Below are positions 22,200 through 30,659 of a stretch of DNA of 31,418 bases, piece after piece. Below the pieces are notes generated by a model that saw nothing but the letters and a program-made list of their open reading frames with translations, was not told the DNA's origin and did no database searches. The stretch's first letter is position 1. Each line of letters begins with the position of its first letter. The position numbers and the translations under genes were made by a program. Origin of the DNA: an uncultured Bacteroides sp. (GTDB taxonomy: Bacteria; Bacteroidota; Bacteroidia; Bacteroidales; Bacteroidaceae); contig NZ_CAJUHF010000042.1 of assembly GCF_910585845.1 (NCBI RefSeq), positions 1 through 31,418 of the forward strand, read 5' to 3'.

Positions 22200-25049
22200 C
22201 TATTTCATCACCTTGCAAACCTGCACCCTGCCATCCTTCATACAGGCACGTACCATATAATACCCTGACGGCAAAGCCGACAAACCTACAGCATCGCAAT
22301 TGCCTTGTGACATCACCAACATACCATTGACAGAGTACACTTCCATACGTTCAGCAATTCCCGCAGAAGATACCACCGTATCCGTCCACCTGTCATAGTG
22401 TATCAGCCTTCTCTCTGCATCAGCAACGTCCTCATCTATTCCCGTCAACGTCGGCTTGAAATTAGTGAAAAGGCGGAACTCATGGGCCGGGACAGCAATG
22501 GACTGTGTAGTAGCAGATACATTCAATGGTGCATTGTCCGCCAACAATTCATACCAAGTCCCGGTTTTTGGGAATGTAGCCGAGATATTATTATCCGCTA
22601 ACGTAAAGTTACCGACTATAACGAGCGATTTCTCACCATCGGCAGAAGTTGCAGACAAGATACGCCCGTTGTTCCAGTCAGTACCCCTTACTTTCCAAGT
22701 GAACACAACATCCGAAGCAAACAGTTCCGGATAAGAATGGCGCAAATCCAGAAGAGCAGCATATGTATGATATAATTTCTTTCGGTCGGCATCTTCCCAG
22801 TAATCCCATCTGATTGGTTTAGGATCCGTACGATAACTTCCTTGGGCATCATATTTAGAGCCGTCGCTATTATTGTTGATAGAAAAATCATATCCCAGTT
22901 CACCAAACTGCCAAATCATCTTCGGACCAGGTACTGTAAGGAAAAAGGCTGCATTAGTGGCTAAACGCTTCATACGGGTAGGCAGATTGATGTTGCTTCC
23001 TGCCGAAGGGCTTACGCCTGTATTTGTACTGGCAGCAGACGCTATCACTCCCTTTTCTCCCCACTTCCATGCCTTAAAGCCCATACGTTCTTCGTCATGA
23101 CTCTCCATATAACCTACCAGACTGCCTGCCGGCATGCCCGATGTACCGGCAAACAAACCGGAGAAATCTGTTTTCGTTCCGCTCCACCCCATGGCAGCTT
23201 CACAATACGCTTCGTTCTTATTGCGCCACAACAGGATGCCCGCCTCCGCCAGTTGCTTTTCTTCGGAAGTAGCTGCCAGATGTTCAAAAATGATGTAAGC
23301 ACCCGGCTGACGTTCCTGCACGGCAGACGCCATACGTTTCAAGTTGGCTATACGCGCATTGTCCGGTCCATTCGCCCAATCATTAGCGCCGTAGGGAGTA
23401 TTGGAGAAACCTTTTGTAAAGTCGTAACGGAAACCGTCAATCTTGTATTCCGACATCCAAAACCCTGCCACGCTATCTACTAAAGCCTGAGTATATTCGC
23501 TATCATGGTTGAAATCGTATCCCCATGACAAGCTACTGTTCTTTATGTTCGACTCCTGGTTATACCAAGGATTGTCGGCAGAAGGCCTGCCATCCGCATC
23601 CCTATATAGCAGGTAGAAAGGCGACTGCCCGAAACTATGATTCAAGACGAGGTCGATAATGACAGCAATCCCCATCCCGTGGCATTCGTCCACGAAAGAC
23701 TTCAAGTCATTCTTCGTACCGTAATACTTGTCCACGGCAAAGTAGAACGAAGGATTATATCCCCAACTTTCGTTCCCTTCAAATTCATTGATGGGCATCA
23801 ATTCGATGGCATTTATGCCTAAGTTCTTCAGATATTCCAGTTTTTCTTTTGCCGCATTGAAAGTGTGCTCCTTGGTAAAGTCGCGAACCAGCATTTCATA
23901 AATGACCAGTTCTTCGGAAGCAGGACGTTCAAAGTTCTTCACTCTCCAATCGTAAGCAGCCTGCGCAGTCTGCAAAACGGAAACAATGCCCTCTGCTTTC
24001 CCTGTAGGATAGGCTTTCAGATTCGGATAAGTAGCGGCCTCAATATAGCCATCGTTCCAAGGATCCAGTACTTTGTCCGTATAGGGATCTGCCACGTAGA
24101 TAGTGCCATCCACCAAATACTGAAAAGCATATTCTTCTCCCTTTTTCAAATCGGAAAGGGTGATCCAGAAATATTCCCCGTCCTGCTTCAGTTGATAACC
24201 TGCTTCAGGAGTCCAATCATTGAAGTCTCCTACCACGTACACATATTTCTTGCCCGGAGCCTGCAAGACTAAAGTGACTTCCGTATCACTAATATAATTG
24301 ATACCGGGGCGTACACCTGCAGGCATCGGAGCAGAGGCACTTGTGCCATTCAGAATGGTCACTTTTCGAGTAGCAGACGATGTCTTACCATTTGCCGTAG
24401 CTTCTACTTTCAGAATATGGCTCCCAGCTGTTTCAAACTGATAGGACTTCGATATCACAGTAGCATCGGTTACCGTTGCCACTTCCTTTTCGTCCACATA
24501 AAGTTTCAAGTCGGATGCTGCGGAAGCAGACGCCTGAATAGTAAAAGGCACCCCGACAAGCTGGTTCAGTTTCTCTGCCGGATAGTCAAAACGGACAGTC
24601 AGGTCAGCAGCGTATACATCTACAAATATATCCTTTCCACCTGTATCTTTTCCTTCCTTACTGCCGTTCGAGCTACGGAAGACAAAGACCATTTGCTTCA
24701 CACTCTCACCGTCCGGAACGGCATAATACTCCCGGATATTCGGAGTGATTTTCAGTTTCCACTTGTCATTTCCGAGTTTGGTCATTTTAGCTTTGGGGAG
24801 ATTCTCTGTCCACCCCGCAATCGTATGCCTCCAATCTGTGGAACCGGTGCTCTTACTTGTAATTACCCCTGTGTGCGCATATACATCACCGGTAAATCCT
24901 TTTAGCCCTGCCGTACCTTTCGTCGCATCGAAAACGATGGTGATTTCTTCGCTTTCTGTCGGAAAAGGCGGAGTGGTAGTTACAATCTGTGCTTGCACGG
25001 CAAGCACGGTCATCATACAAATAATAAATAAGGAGTAAAGTCTTCTCAT
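22200..25049 (-). CDS. Secreted multidomain GH13 alpha-amylase with T9SS-like C-terminal tail
   Basis: A 949-residue enzyme. A signal peptide (LFIICMMTVLAVQA) is followed by beta-sandwich regions and, at about residues 250-340, a CBM48/isoamylase-N-like module (YVYVVGDFNDWTPEAGYQL). The GH13 barrel spans roughly 380-800: DLVLNHSF, DGFRYD with nucleophile D543, IIFEH with acid/base E589, and ESHDEER with D652. It should cleave alpha-1,4 glucans or related maltooligosaccharides outside the cytoplasm. There is no lipobox, unlike SusG. Residues about 880-949 resemble a T9SS type A sorting domain (MEVYSVNGMLV, LSALPSGYYMVRA, GRVQVCKVMK). It is the last gene of the Sus-like locus, with its own promoter at 25075-25106. 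Confidence 0.93.
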   Translation of the reverse strand: MRRLYSLFIICMMTVLAVQAQIVTTTPPFPTESEEITIVFDATKGTAGLKGFTGDVYAHTGVITSKSTGSTDWRHTIAGWTENLPKAKMTKLGNDKWKLKITPNIREYYAVPDGESVKQMVFVFRSSNGSKEGKDTGGKDIFVDVYAADLTVRFDYPAEKLNQLVGVPFTIQASASAASDLKLYVDEKEVATVTDATVISKSYQFETAGSHILKVEATANGKTSSATRKVTILNGTSASAPMPAGVRPGINYISDTEVTLVLQAPGKKYVYVVGDFNDWTPEAGYQLKQDGEYFWITLSDLKKGEEYAFQYLVDGTIYVADPYTDKVLDPWNDGYIEAATYPNLKAYPTGKAEGIVSVLQTAQAAYDWRVKNFERPASEELVIYEMLVRDFTKEHTFNAAKEKLEYLKNLGINAIELMPINEFEGNESWGYNPSFYFAVDKYYGTKNDLKSFVDECHGMGIAVIIDLVLNHSFGQSPFYLLYRDADGRPSADNPWYNQESNIKNSSLSWGYDFNHDSEYTQALVDSVAGFWMSEYKIDGFRYDFTKGFSNTPYGANDWANGPDNARIANLKRMASAVQERQPGAYIIFEHLAATSEEKQLAEAGILLWRNKNEAYCEAAMGWSGTKTDFSGLFAGTSGMPAGSLVGYMESHDEERMGFKAWKWGEKGVIASAASTNTGVSPSAGSNINLPTRMKRLATNAAFFLTVPGPKMIWQFGELGYDFSINNNSDGSKYDAQGSYRTDPKPIRWDYWEDADRKKLYHTYAALLDLRHSYPELFASDVVFTWKVRGTDWNNGRILSATSADGEKSLVIVGNFTLADNNISATFPKTGTWYELLADNAPLNVSATTQSIAVPAHEFRLFTNFKPTLTGIDEDVADAERRLIHYDRWTDTVVSSAGIAERMEVYSVNGMLVMSQGNCDAVGLSALPSGYYMVRACMKDGRVQVCKVMK

Positions 25050-25074
25050 TCGGTATCAATTTATTGGTTAGTAA

Positions 25075-25106
25075 CAAAAGTACTTCAGTTATCTTAAAAC
25101 ATCAAA
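25075..25106 (-). promoter_or_regulatory. Bacteroides consensus promoter for the GH13 gene
   Basis: On the minus strand TTTG (25103-25106), a 20-nt spacer and TACTTTTG (25075-25082) match the full TTTG-N20-TAnnTTTG consensus. The -33 element overlaps the GH53 stop codon. Transcription would start about 20 nt before ATG 25049. Confidence 0.65.
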
Positions 25107-26250
25107 TATCAGAAACAGAAGAAGGGGAAGAAGTAGTGCAAACGGTTGCAGGCGGTTGCACAAACGATTTCAACTCTTCCATCGCAGGAAGGACTTTGCC
25201 TGTATGGTTATCAAAAAGCCCACGATTGAGCCAGCCATCAGTCACCGCATTACCACAAGCGTTTTCTTCGGGAAACCACCAAAACAGGCCAGTTACATTG
25301 GCATGACGGCACAGTTCTGCAACCAATTCATGGATAAAGATGCGTTGTCCCTCCACACTGATGGGATAAAATTCTCCATACTGCTCATCCCCCTTCGCCC
25401 AACGATCGTTTTCGTGCGAATAGTAAGCGGCAGTCTCTACAATCATTACTTCCTTATCAGGAAAATCCACTGCAAGAGAATCAAGAGTGGCAGCCAATAC
25501 TCCTACTGCCCTGTGCCACATTGGATAATAACTGAGTCCGATGACATCGTAGTCAAGTTGACGCAAATGTTCGTAATAGGCTTTCGTCTTGTCCCAGTCG
25601 CCTGCCTTCTCCGTATGGATGATTATCTTTGCTTTCGGACAAAGCTCGCGACAAGCCTTGACACCGTTTTCCAATAGTTCTACAAGCAGATTCCAATTCT
25701 GACTGCCAAGAGGATCGACCTTTGCCACCGGCCACAACATACCGTTCGTTATTTCATTCCCCACTTGTATGAGATCCGGTACTGCATTTGCTTCAATCAA
25801 TGCCGTCAGGCAATTCCTGGTATATTCATACACACTGTCCGGCAATGAGGCCACATCGGCATTTCTCCATCTGTCCGGTATGAATTGTTTGCCCGGATCA
25901 GCCCACGTATCCGAATAGTGGAAATCAAGCATAAACTGATAACCGGCCTTCTTTATCCGCTGTCCGAACTCTTTCACATAGTCCAAATCCTGACATACGC
26001 CTTCTCCTTTATGTTCGGCAGAAGCCTTTGACGGGTCGACAAAGAGACGTACACGGATGGCATTCCAGCCTTGTTCCTTAAAATAGTCGAGAGGTTTCAC
26101 AGCGTTGCCTGCCGCATCCTTATAAACCGTACCGGCTTTCTCATAAGAAGGAAGCAGGGAAATGTCGCCACCCAATAAACGTTCTTGTGCTCCGACTTCC
26201 GCCACCAACAAAAACAGACTGCCAAACACAGCCAATACAATATTCTTCAT
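25102..26250 (-). CDS. GH53 arabinogalactan endo-beta-1,4-galactanase
   Basis: A 382-residue secreted (beta/alpha)8 enzyme with signal peptide NIVLAVFGSLFLLVAEVGAQ. GH53 features are GGDISLLPSYE at the mature N-terminus, AIRVRLFVDP, MLDFHYSDTWADPGKQ, VGNEITNGMLWP with acid/base E166, GLSYYPMW, IVETAAYY with nucleophile E272, and GLFWWFPEE. The family cuts beta-1,4-galactan side chains of pectin or arabinogalactan. ATG 26250 is chosen; an in-frame upstream start at 26346 would begin before the terminator hairpin and lack a signal peptide. It lies after the SusF-like gene and before GH13. Confidence 0.93.
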   Translation of the reverse strand: MKNIVLAVFGSLFLLVAEVGAQERLLGGDISLLPSYEKAGTVYKDAAGNAVKPLDYFKEQGWNAIRVRLFVDPSKASAEHKGEGVCQDLDYVKEFGQRIKKAGYQFMLDFHYSDTWADPGKQFIPDRWRNADVASLPDSVYEYTRNCLTALIEANAVPDLIQVGNEITNGMLWPVAKVDPLGSQNWNLLVELLENGVKACRELCPKAKIIIHTEKAGDWDKTKAYYEHLRQLDYDVIGLSYYPMWHRAVGVLAATLDSLAVDFPDKEVMIVETAAYYSHENDRWAKGDEQYGEFYPISVEGQRIFIHELVAELCRHANVTGLFWWFPEENACGNAVTDGWLNRGLFDNHTGKVLPAMEELKSFVQPPATVCTTSSPSSVSDI

Positions 26251-26280
26251 ACGTATTCCATGAGTTTTATAAATCAGACA

Positions 26281-26323
26281 ATAAAAGCCCTTTTCCTGCT
26301 CACAAAGAATACAAGAAAAGGGC
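26281..26323 (-). terminator. Terminator or attenuator between the SusF-like and GH53 genes
   Basis: On the minus strand a 9-bp perfect stem (GCCCTTTTC at 26323-26315 with GAAAAGGGC at 26295-26287), 19-nt loop, is followed by TTTTATTG. It would reduce transcription of GH53 relative to SusC-SusF. Confidence 0.75.
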
Positions 26324-26348
26324 CTTGATAAATTCGTTTCAGGCAAGA

Positions 26349-27779
26349 TTATTTAAACGAACCCGTACCTGTCATAAAGTTCAAATAAGCTTTCTGACCT
26401 TCGGAAACCTTTACCCGCTCTTGGTCATCGCCAGTGCCACGATAAACAATCGTTCCGTTCAGAACAATGAACTCAGTCTTCCACCAGTCATAACCTCCGA
26501 AACTCACACACATACGAACTTCGTCGGAAGCAACAAATGCAGGAGATACAAATTCTCCATCCGGGTCTTCGGGAATCGTGAACTTATTAGCATCTGCAAC
26601 TTCCCATACGCCTACCGTATTACCTATCAAATAAACATTCGGAGTAAGCACATTCACTACACGATCCACACCGTTAACAACATGCAACAGATACCAGCCG
26701 GCGTTATCAATCATCAGATTTGTACCGTCAGCATGAATATCCGAACCTGCTTCATCATTAAGAGTAGCCTCACCTCCAAAGTCACCACCACTCCAACCAG
26801 CTTGAGGAGCAAACTTGAATACTTCACCGGCAGTAAAGTAGGAAATCATCCAATATTCACCTTCTGCACTATGAATCGGAGTCAACTGTTTCCAAGTTTG
26901 CCAATTATCATAATTGCTACCGGTTATATAAAGTTCCGTAGGAGCAACCGTGATTTCATAAGTATAATCCAACATATTGATAGTCATATTATACTTACCC
27001 GGATTTGCGATCTTACCAGCAGCAGCATTTTCATTGATAAGCTGACCACTCATAGAATCATCACCATCCACTTTTACACCTACTACTCCCGGATTTGCCC
27101 AAAAGTCATCGGTATCAATATTACTTTGAGGAATAATTTTCCAATGCTGATTTTCCTCAGTTGTAGTAAATGAAATAGTAAATACCGGATCATCATAAAC
27201 ATTCACATCGCTATGATTGAATTTCAACATGGACTCTGCATCCCAACCAGCCATATCACCAACAAGGTAATAGGCTTCCGAAATATCCGGTTTAACAAGA
27301 GTCACTTGTACTTCCACTTGATTGGAATTTACACAGAAAGCTTGCAATGCTTCTCCTTCCTGTGACACCTGTTTAATGTACGCCACTACAGTTACAGCCA
27401 ATTTACGTGCAAGCGGATTTTTACCGTAATAGCCCTCTACTGCATTCACAACTTCCTTCGTAGATACATATCCTGAAACATCAGTTGTCAAAACAGTTTT
27501 TCCTTGTGCAATTCCGTTTTCATCAACCTTACTCACTACCGTCTCGTAAGCCGTAACTTCCATGCCTTCCGGCGCATCTATCGAGGCTGTAAAAAGTTGA
27601 ATTGTTTCCGCCGTTACATTTTCCATGTCAATGGCTCCGGCAGGCGTAATATTCACACTTATATTTTTAGCCTCCTCCGGGTCAAAACCTTGGGGAGCTG
27701 CCCAGTCATCATAATCGCCCTTACAACCGCTAAACAATGCGGTTGTAAGAACTATACCATATATGAATGATTTTTTCAT
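26349..27779 (-). CDS. SusF-like surface glycan-binding lipoprotein
   Basis: A 476-residue lipoprotein. The signal ends FSGC with the lipidated cysteine at residue 19, followed by acidic KGDYDDW. An N-terminal Ig-like region spans about 35-160. Three carbohydrate-binding-like beta-sandwich modules follow, each opening with a similar strand: AYYLVGDMAGWD (about 170), ELYITGSNYDNW (about 282) and NVYLIGNTVGVWE (about 381). B. thetaiotaomicron SusF has this one-plus-three arrangement and binds starch through aromatic residues, so W179, W293 and W392 are candidate ligand contacts. ATG 27779 is preferred over TTG 27788. Followed by the terminator at 26281-26323. Confidence 0.85.
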   Translation of the reverse strand: MKKSFIYGIVLTTALFSGCKGDYDDWAAPQGFDPEEAKNISVNITPAGAIDMENVTAETIQLFTASIDAPEGMEVTAYETVVSKVDENGIAQGKTVLTTDVSGYVSTKEVVNAVEGYYGKNPLARKLAVTVVAYIKQVSQEGEALQAFCVNSNQVEVQVTLVKPDISEAYYLVGDMAGWDAESMLKFNHSDVNVYDDPVFTISFTTTEENQHWKIIPQSNIDTDDFWANPGVVGVKVDGDDSMSGQLINENAAAGKIANPGKYNMTINMLDYTYEITVAPTELYITGSNYDNWQTWKQLTPIHSAEGEYWMISYFTAGEVFKFAPQAGWSGGDFGGEATLNDEAGSDIHADGTNLMIDNAGWYLLHVVNGVDRVVNVLTPNVYLIGNTVGVWEVADANKFTIPEDPDGEFVSPAFVASDEVRMCVSFGGYDWWKTEFIVLNGTIVYRGTGDDQERVKVSEGQKAYLNFMTGTGSFK

Positions 27780-27807
27780 ACTAATCAATTTTTTATTTGT
27801 CCATTAA

Positions 27808-28992
27808 TTATTTATTGTAGAAATGATAGTAACCTGTAATATCATTGAAAATGATTCGATAGTTTCCGGCTTCTACAGGAATGTTGGCACCACCGCCTAC
27901 ACCCCAACCAAACGGGAACTTCTCACCACCCCAGTTAGGATTCCAACTACTATCCACAACGAACTTCAATGTTGTATTCTCACTTGTACTGAAATCATAC
28001 ATCCATACATGTGGGCGAGCACCTTCATAAGTATCCACTGGAGACATAGCTACCGTTCCAACTTCCCAATTATTAAAGTCACCGGCAAGCAACATTTGCG
28101 GATGTTCTGCAGGTTCTTTATCAAGAGCTGTGAAGGTCAATGTATTCGTATAACTGTCAAGGTCAATCCGATAATAGCCAGCAGAAGGAACCTTAAAGTC
28201 AGCACCTTCACCCGTATCATCTTTCAGGCGAGGTTGGTTAATATCTCCATCGACGCCACCCCATTGATCAGCCCATTCACCAGGAACACGAACAAGTTTA
28301 AAGCCAAGTTCCGGTGTAAAATAACCGGTAAAGGTAAGCGGCCCCTTACCTGTAGCATCATCAAACTTACCACCTTCGACTGGAGACATTGGATAAACAG
28401 AAACACCGATTTCCGATCCCCATAAACCATCTCCCACACAACCACCAATCAAATACCACAACTCTGGATCGGCAGCTACCAATGCTTGGAAAAATGGCTT
28501 AACTTTTAAAGTGATGTTATTCGAATAGATATTCGTTCCTGAACCCAAGATTCCATTCAGACGTACATATACATCCAAGTTATCAGGAACATCCTCTTCT
28601 GCAGCATAACCTCCCATTCTCATAATGGCTTTGTTAAAGTCACTGGGATTAATATCCATTTTAGCTTTCGTACTATAACTTTCCAACTGCACAAATTTCG
28701 GATTTCCAACTACCTCGCCATTTTCATCAAGTACATTTTCCCACTCATCAGTCAATGATACTTGAGGATAATAATTTACAACAGCCGTATAACCAAAGTC
28801 CGGTTGTACACAAGTCAACTCAATGCCGTTACTATTAGCCAAGTCGTACACATTGCCAGCCAAGGCAGGGGTGTTCAATACAAAGCTATCAGGCACTTTC
28901 AAAGTAGGATTGGAATCCCTATCATCTTCACAGGATGTAAACCCTACAAAAGCAACACCTGCTAACAAAGAAGCAATAATATATTTTTTCAT
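27808..28992 (-). CDS. SusE-like surface glycan-binding lipoprotein
   Basis: A 394-residue lipoprotein with signal LLAGVAFVGFTSC (lipid cysteine at residue 21), followed by the acidic stretch EDDRDS that resembles the Bacteroides surface-export signal. An N-terminal Ig-like domain covers about 30-165. Two carbohydrate-binding-like modules follow (LWYLIGGCVGDGLWGSE near 180 and MLLAGDFNNWEVG near 300). Length and one-plus-two layout match SusE of the starch utilization system. Its position directly after SusD is the classic order. Confidence 0.88.
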   Translation of the reverse strand: MKKYIIASLLAGVAFVGFTSCEDDRDSNPTLKVPDSFVLNTPALAGNVYDLANSNGIELTCVQPDFGYTAVVNYYPQVSLTDEWENVLDENGEVVGNPKFVQLESYSTKAKMDINPSDFNKAIMRMGGYAAEEDVPDNLDVYVRLNGILGSGTNIYSNNITLKVKPFFQALVAADPELWYLIGGCVGDGLWGSEIGVSVYPMSPVEGGKFDDATGKGPLTFTGYFTPELGFKLVRVPGEWADQWGGVDGDINQPRLKDDTGEGADFKVPSAGYYRIDLDSYTNTLTFTALDKEPAEHPQMLLAGDFNNWEVGTVAMSPVDTYEGARPHVWMYDFSTSENTTLKFVVDSSWNPNWGGEKFPFGWGVGGGANIPVEAGNYRIIFNDITGYYHFYNK

Positions 28993-29012
28993 TTTTCTTA
29001 TTCTGAATTTTA

Positions 29013-30638
29013 TTAATAACCCGTATTCTGTTTCAAGTTCTTATTATTTGAAATTTCATTTACCGGCAAGGGGAAAATGCTCATGTAAGAAGGGAATTGA
29101 TTACCCTCATAAACGCCTCCCATCCATTCCCACTTATAATCGGATTGTCCGGCAAATTTTCCGAAGCGAATAAGATCTGTACGGCGACGACCTTCAAGCC
29201 AAAACTCACGACACCACTCATCACATATATCATCCAATGTATAAGTACCTCTTACAGGTGCATGTGCACGAATACGAAGTTCATCTAATTTTGCCTTGGC
29301 ATCGCTGTTACCAGTAGCACCATTCTTACGAACAGAAGCTTCAGCATAGGTCAGATAAGCTTCAGCAATACGCATAACAGGCAAATCAGTATTTACAAAT
29401 TCAATAACAGCATTGCTACTTCCATCTGAATTAATATTACGGAACTTCACGCAACTATAACCTAAATTTTCATCAGTGCTTTCATCCAAAACCGAAGCCT
29501 CCATCCCTTTATTAAAGAACAATGCACGGTCATCATTGGCTGCTGCAGTCATTGCCTGCAATGTTGCCGCTTCTGCCGGAGTAGTTGCAAAGAATTTATC
29601 AATCAACTGCTTACGCAAACGAATACATTTTCCCCAATTGTTATCTGCACCAGAAGGAGCATAATCATCTGTCGAGACTTTGTTTGAATATGAACCTTGG
29701 ATAAGGAAATTCATCCCTTCATAACTTTTAGTTTTTTCACCATCAGAAAGTCCTACCAATAAATTTTCATATTGTGCTCCGTTACGGTCATTATCTGCCA
29801 AGAACAACAATTGATAACCCGAATACTGCTCACCAGTTACCGGATTGACAGCTCCGTCCTTGTTCAAATGATAATACCCATTATTTATCACCTTATCTGC
29901 ATACATCATGGCATCATCCCAACGAGCTGTGCCAGTATAAACTTCTGCATTCAAATAAATACGCGCCAAAAGATTCCAAGCAGCAACACGGTCAGCGCGA
30001 CCATAGGAATTTCGTCCCGGTTCTGCCATCAAGTCAGCACATTCTTTCAATTCTTTTTCTACATATTCAAAGAACTGGTTTCTTGAATATCCTTCAGCCA
30101 ATTCAGCTGAGACTGTTTCCGTAAAAGCAGCATTTCCATACAAATCCATAACAAGTGCATAATTATAAGCACGAATGAAACGTACTTCTGCATTACGAAT
30201 TTCCTGATCAGCAGCGTTACCTTCTTGACTCAAATAGAAGTTACAAAGTGTAATGGTAAAGTAAAGACGGTAATAAAGCGCGGCCGAAAACACACAACTT
30301 TCACCCCATGAATTATGAAGCAATTCCGGAAGTCCGGCATCTGTAGCCCACACCCAATGTGCCTCATCGGCAGTAAACTCATTAAGGTACCATTGAGTAC
30401 GAAACATACCAGAACGTCCTTCATCCACGTCTTCAATATCGCCATTACCGTTAGGGCCAGACTGCCCTGTAAGGCTGAAACTTGCATAAATTTTATTGAA
30501 GACAGCATCATTGTCAAATTCCATAGTCTGCTGCGGATTAATTGGATCAACATCCAAGTCGCCTATACAAGAACTGAAGTTCAATGTCAGCGCAAATGCC
30601 ACAGCGGGTATCATTGATTTCAATATTTTTGTTTTCAT
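29013..30638 (-). CDS. susD: SusD-family starch-type outer membrane glycan-binding lipoprotein
   Basis: A 541-residue lipoprotein (lipid cysteine C24 in NFSSC). SusD-family markers include EVRFIRAYNYALVMDLYGNA, RADRVAAWNLLARIYLNAEVY, RIAEAYLTYAEASVRKNG and EFWLEGRRRTDLIRFGKF. From memory of B. thetaiotaomicron SusD, the starch-contacting aromatics appear conserved: W95 and W97 (HWVWATD), Y306 (KTKSYEG) and W335 (NNWGKC). It acts as the lid on the SusC channel and binds glycan for import. Twenty-one bases separate it from SusC. Confidence 0.95.
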   Translation of the reverse strand: MKTKILKSMIPAVAFALTLNFSSCIGDLDVDPINPQQTMEFDNDAVFNKIYASFSLTGQSGPNGNGDIEDVDEGRSGMFRTQWYLNEFTADEAHWVWATDAGLPELLHNSWGESCVFSAALYYRLYFTITLCNFYLSQEGNAADQEIRNAEVRFIRAYNYALVMDLYGNAAFTETVSAELAEGYSRNQFFEYVEKELKECADLMAEPGRNSYGRADRVAAWNLLARIYLNAEVYTGTARWDDAMMYADKVINNGYYHLNKDGAVNPVTGEQYSGYQLLFLADNDRNGAQYENLLVGLSDGEKTKSYEGMNFLIQGSYSNKVSTDDYAPSGADNNWGKCIRLRKQLIDKFFATTPAEAATLQAMTAAANDDRALFFNKGMEASVLDESTDENLGYSCVKFRNINSDGSSNAVIEFVNTDLPVMRIAEAYLTYAEASVRKNGATGNSDAKAKLDELRIRAHAPVRGTYTLDDICDEWCREFWLEGRRRTDLIRFGKFAGQSDYKWEWMGGVYEGNQFPSYMSIFPLPVNEISNNKNLKQNTGY

Positions 30639-30659
30639 GTTATTCTTCTATATAATGAA

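Noticed and set aside
25102..26346. Start of the GH53 gene at 26346
   Set aside because: The extension contains the terminator hairpin and lacks signal peptide character. ATG 26250 begins a clean signal peptide.
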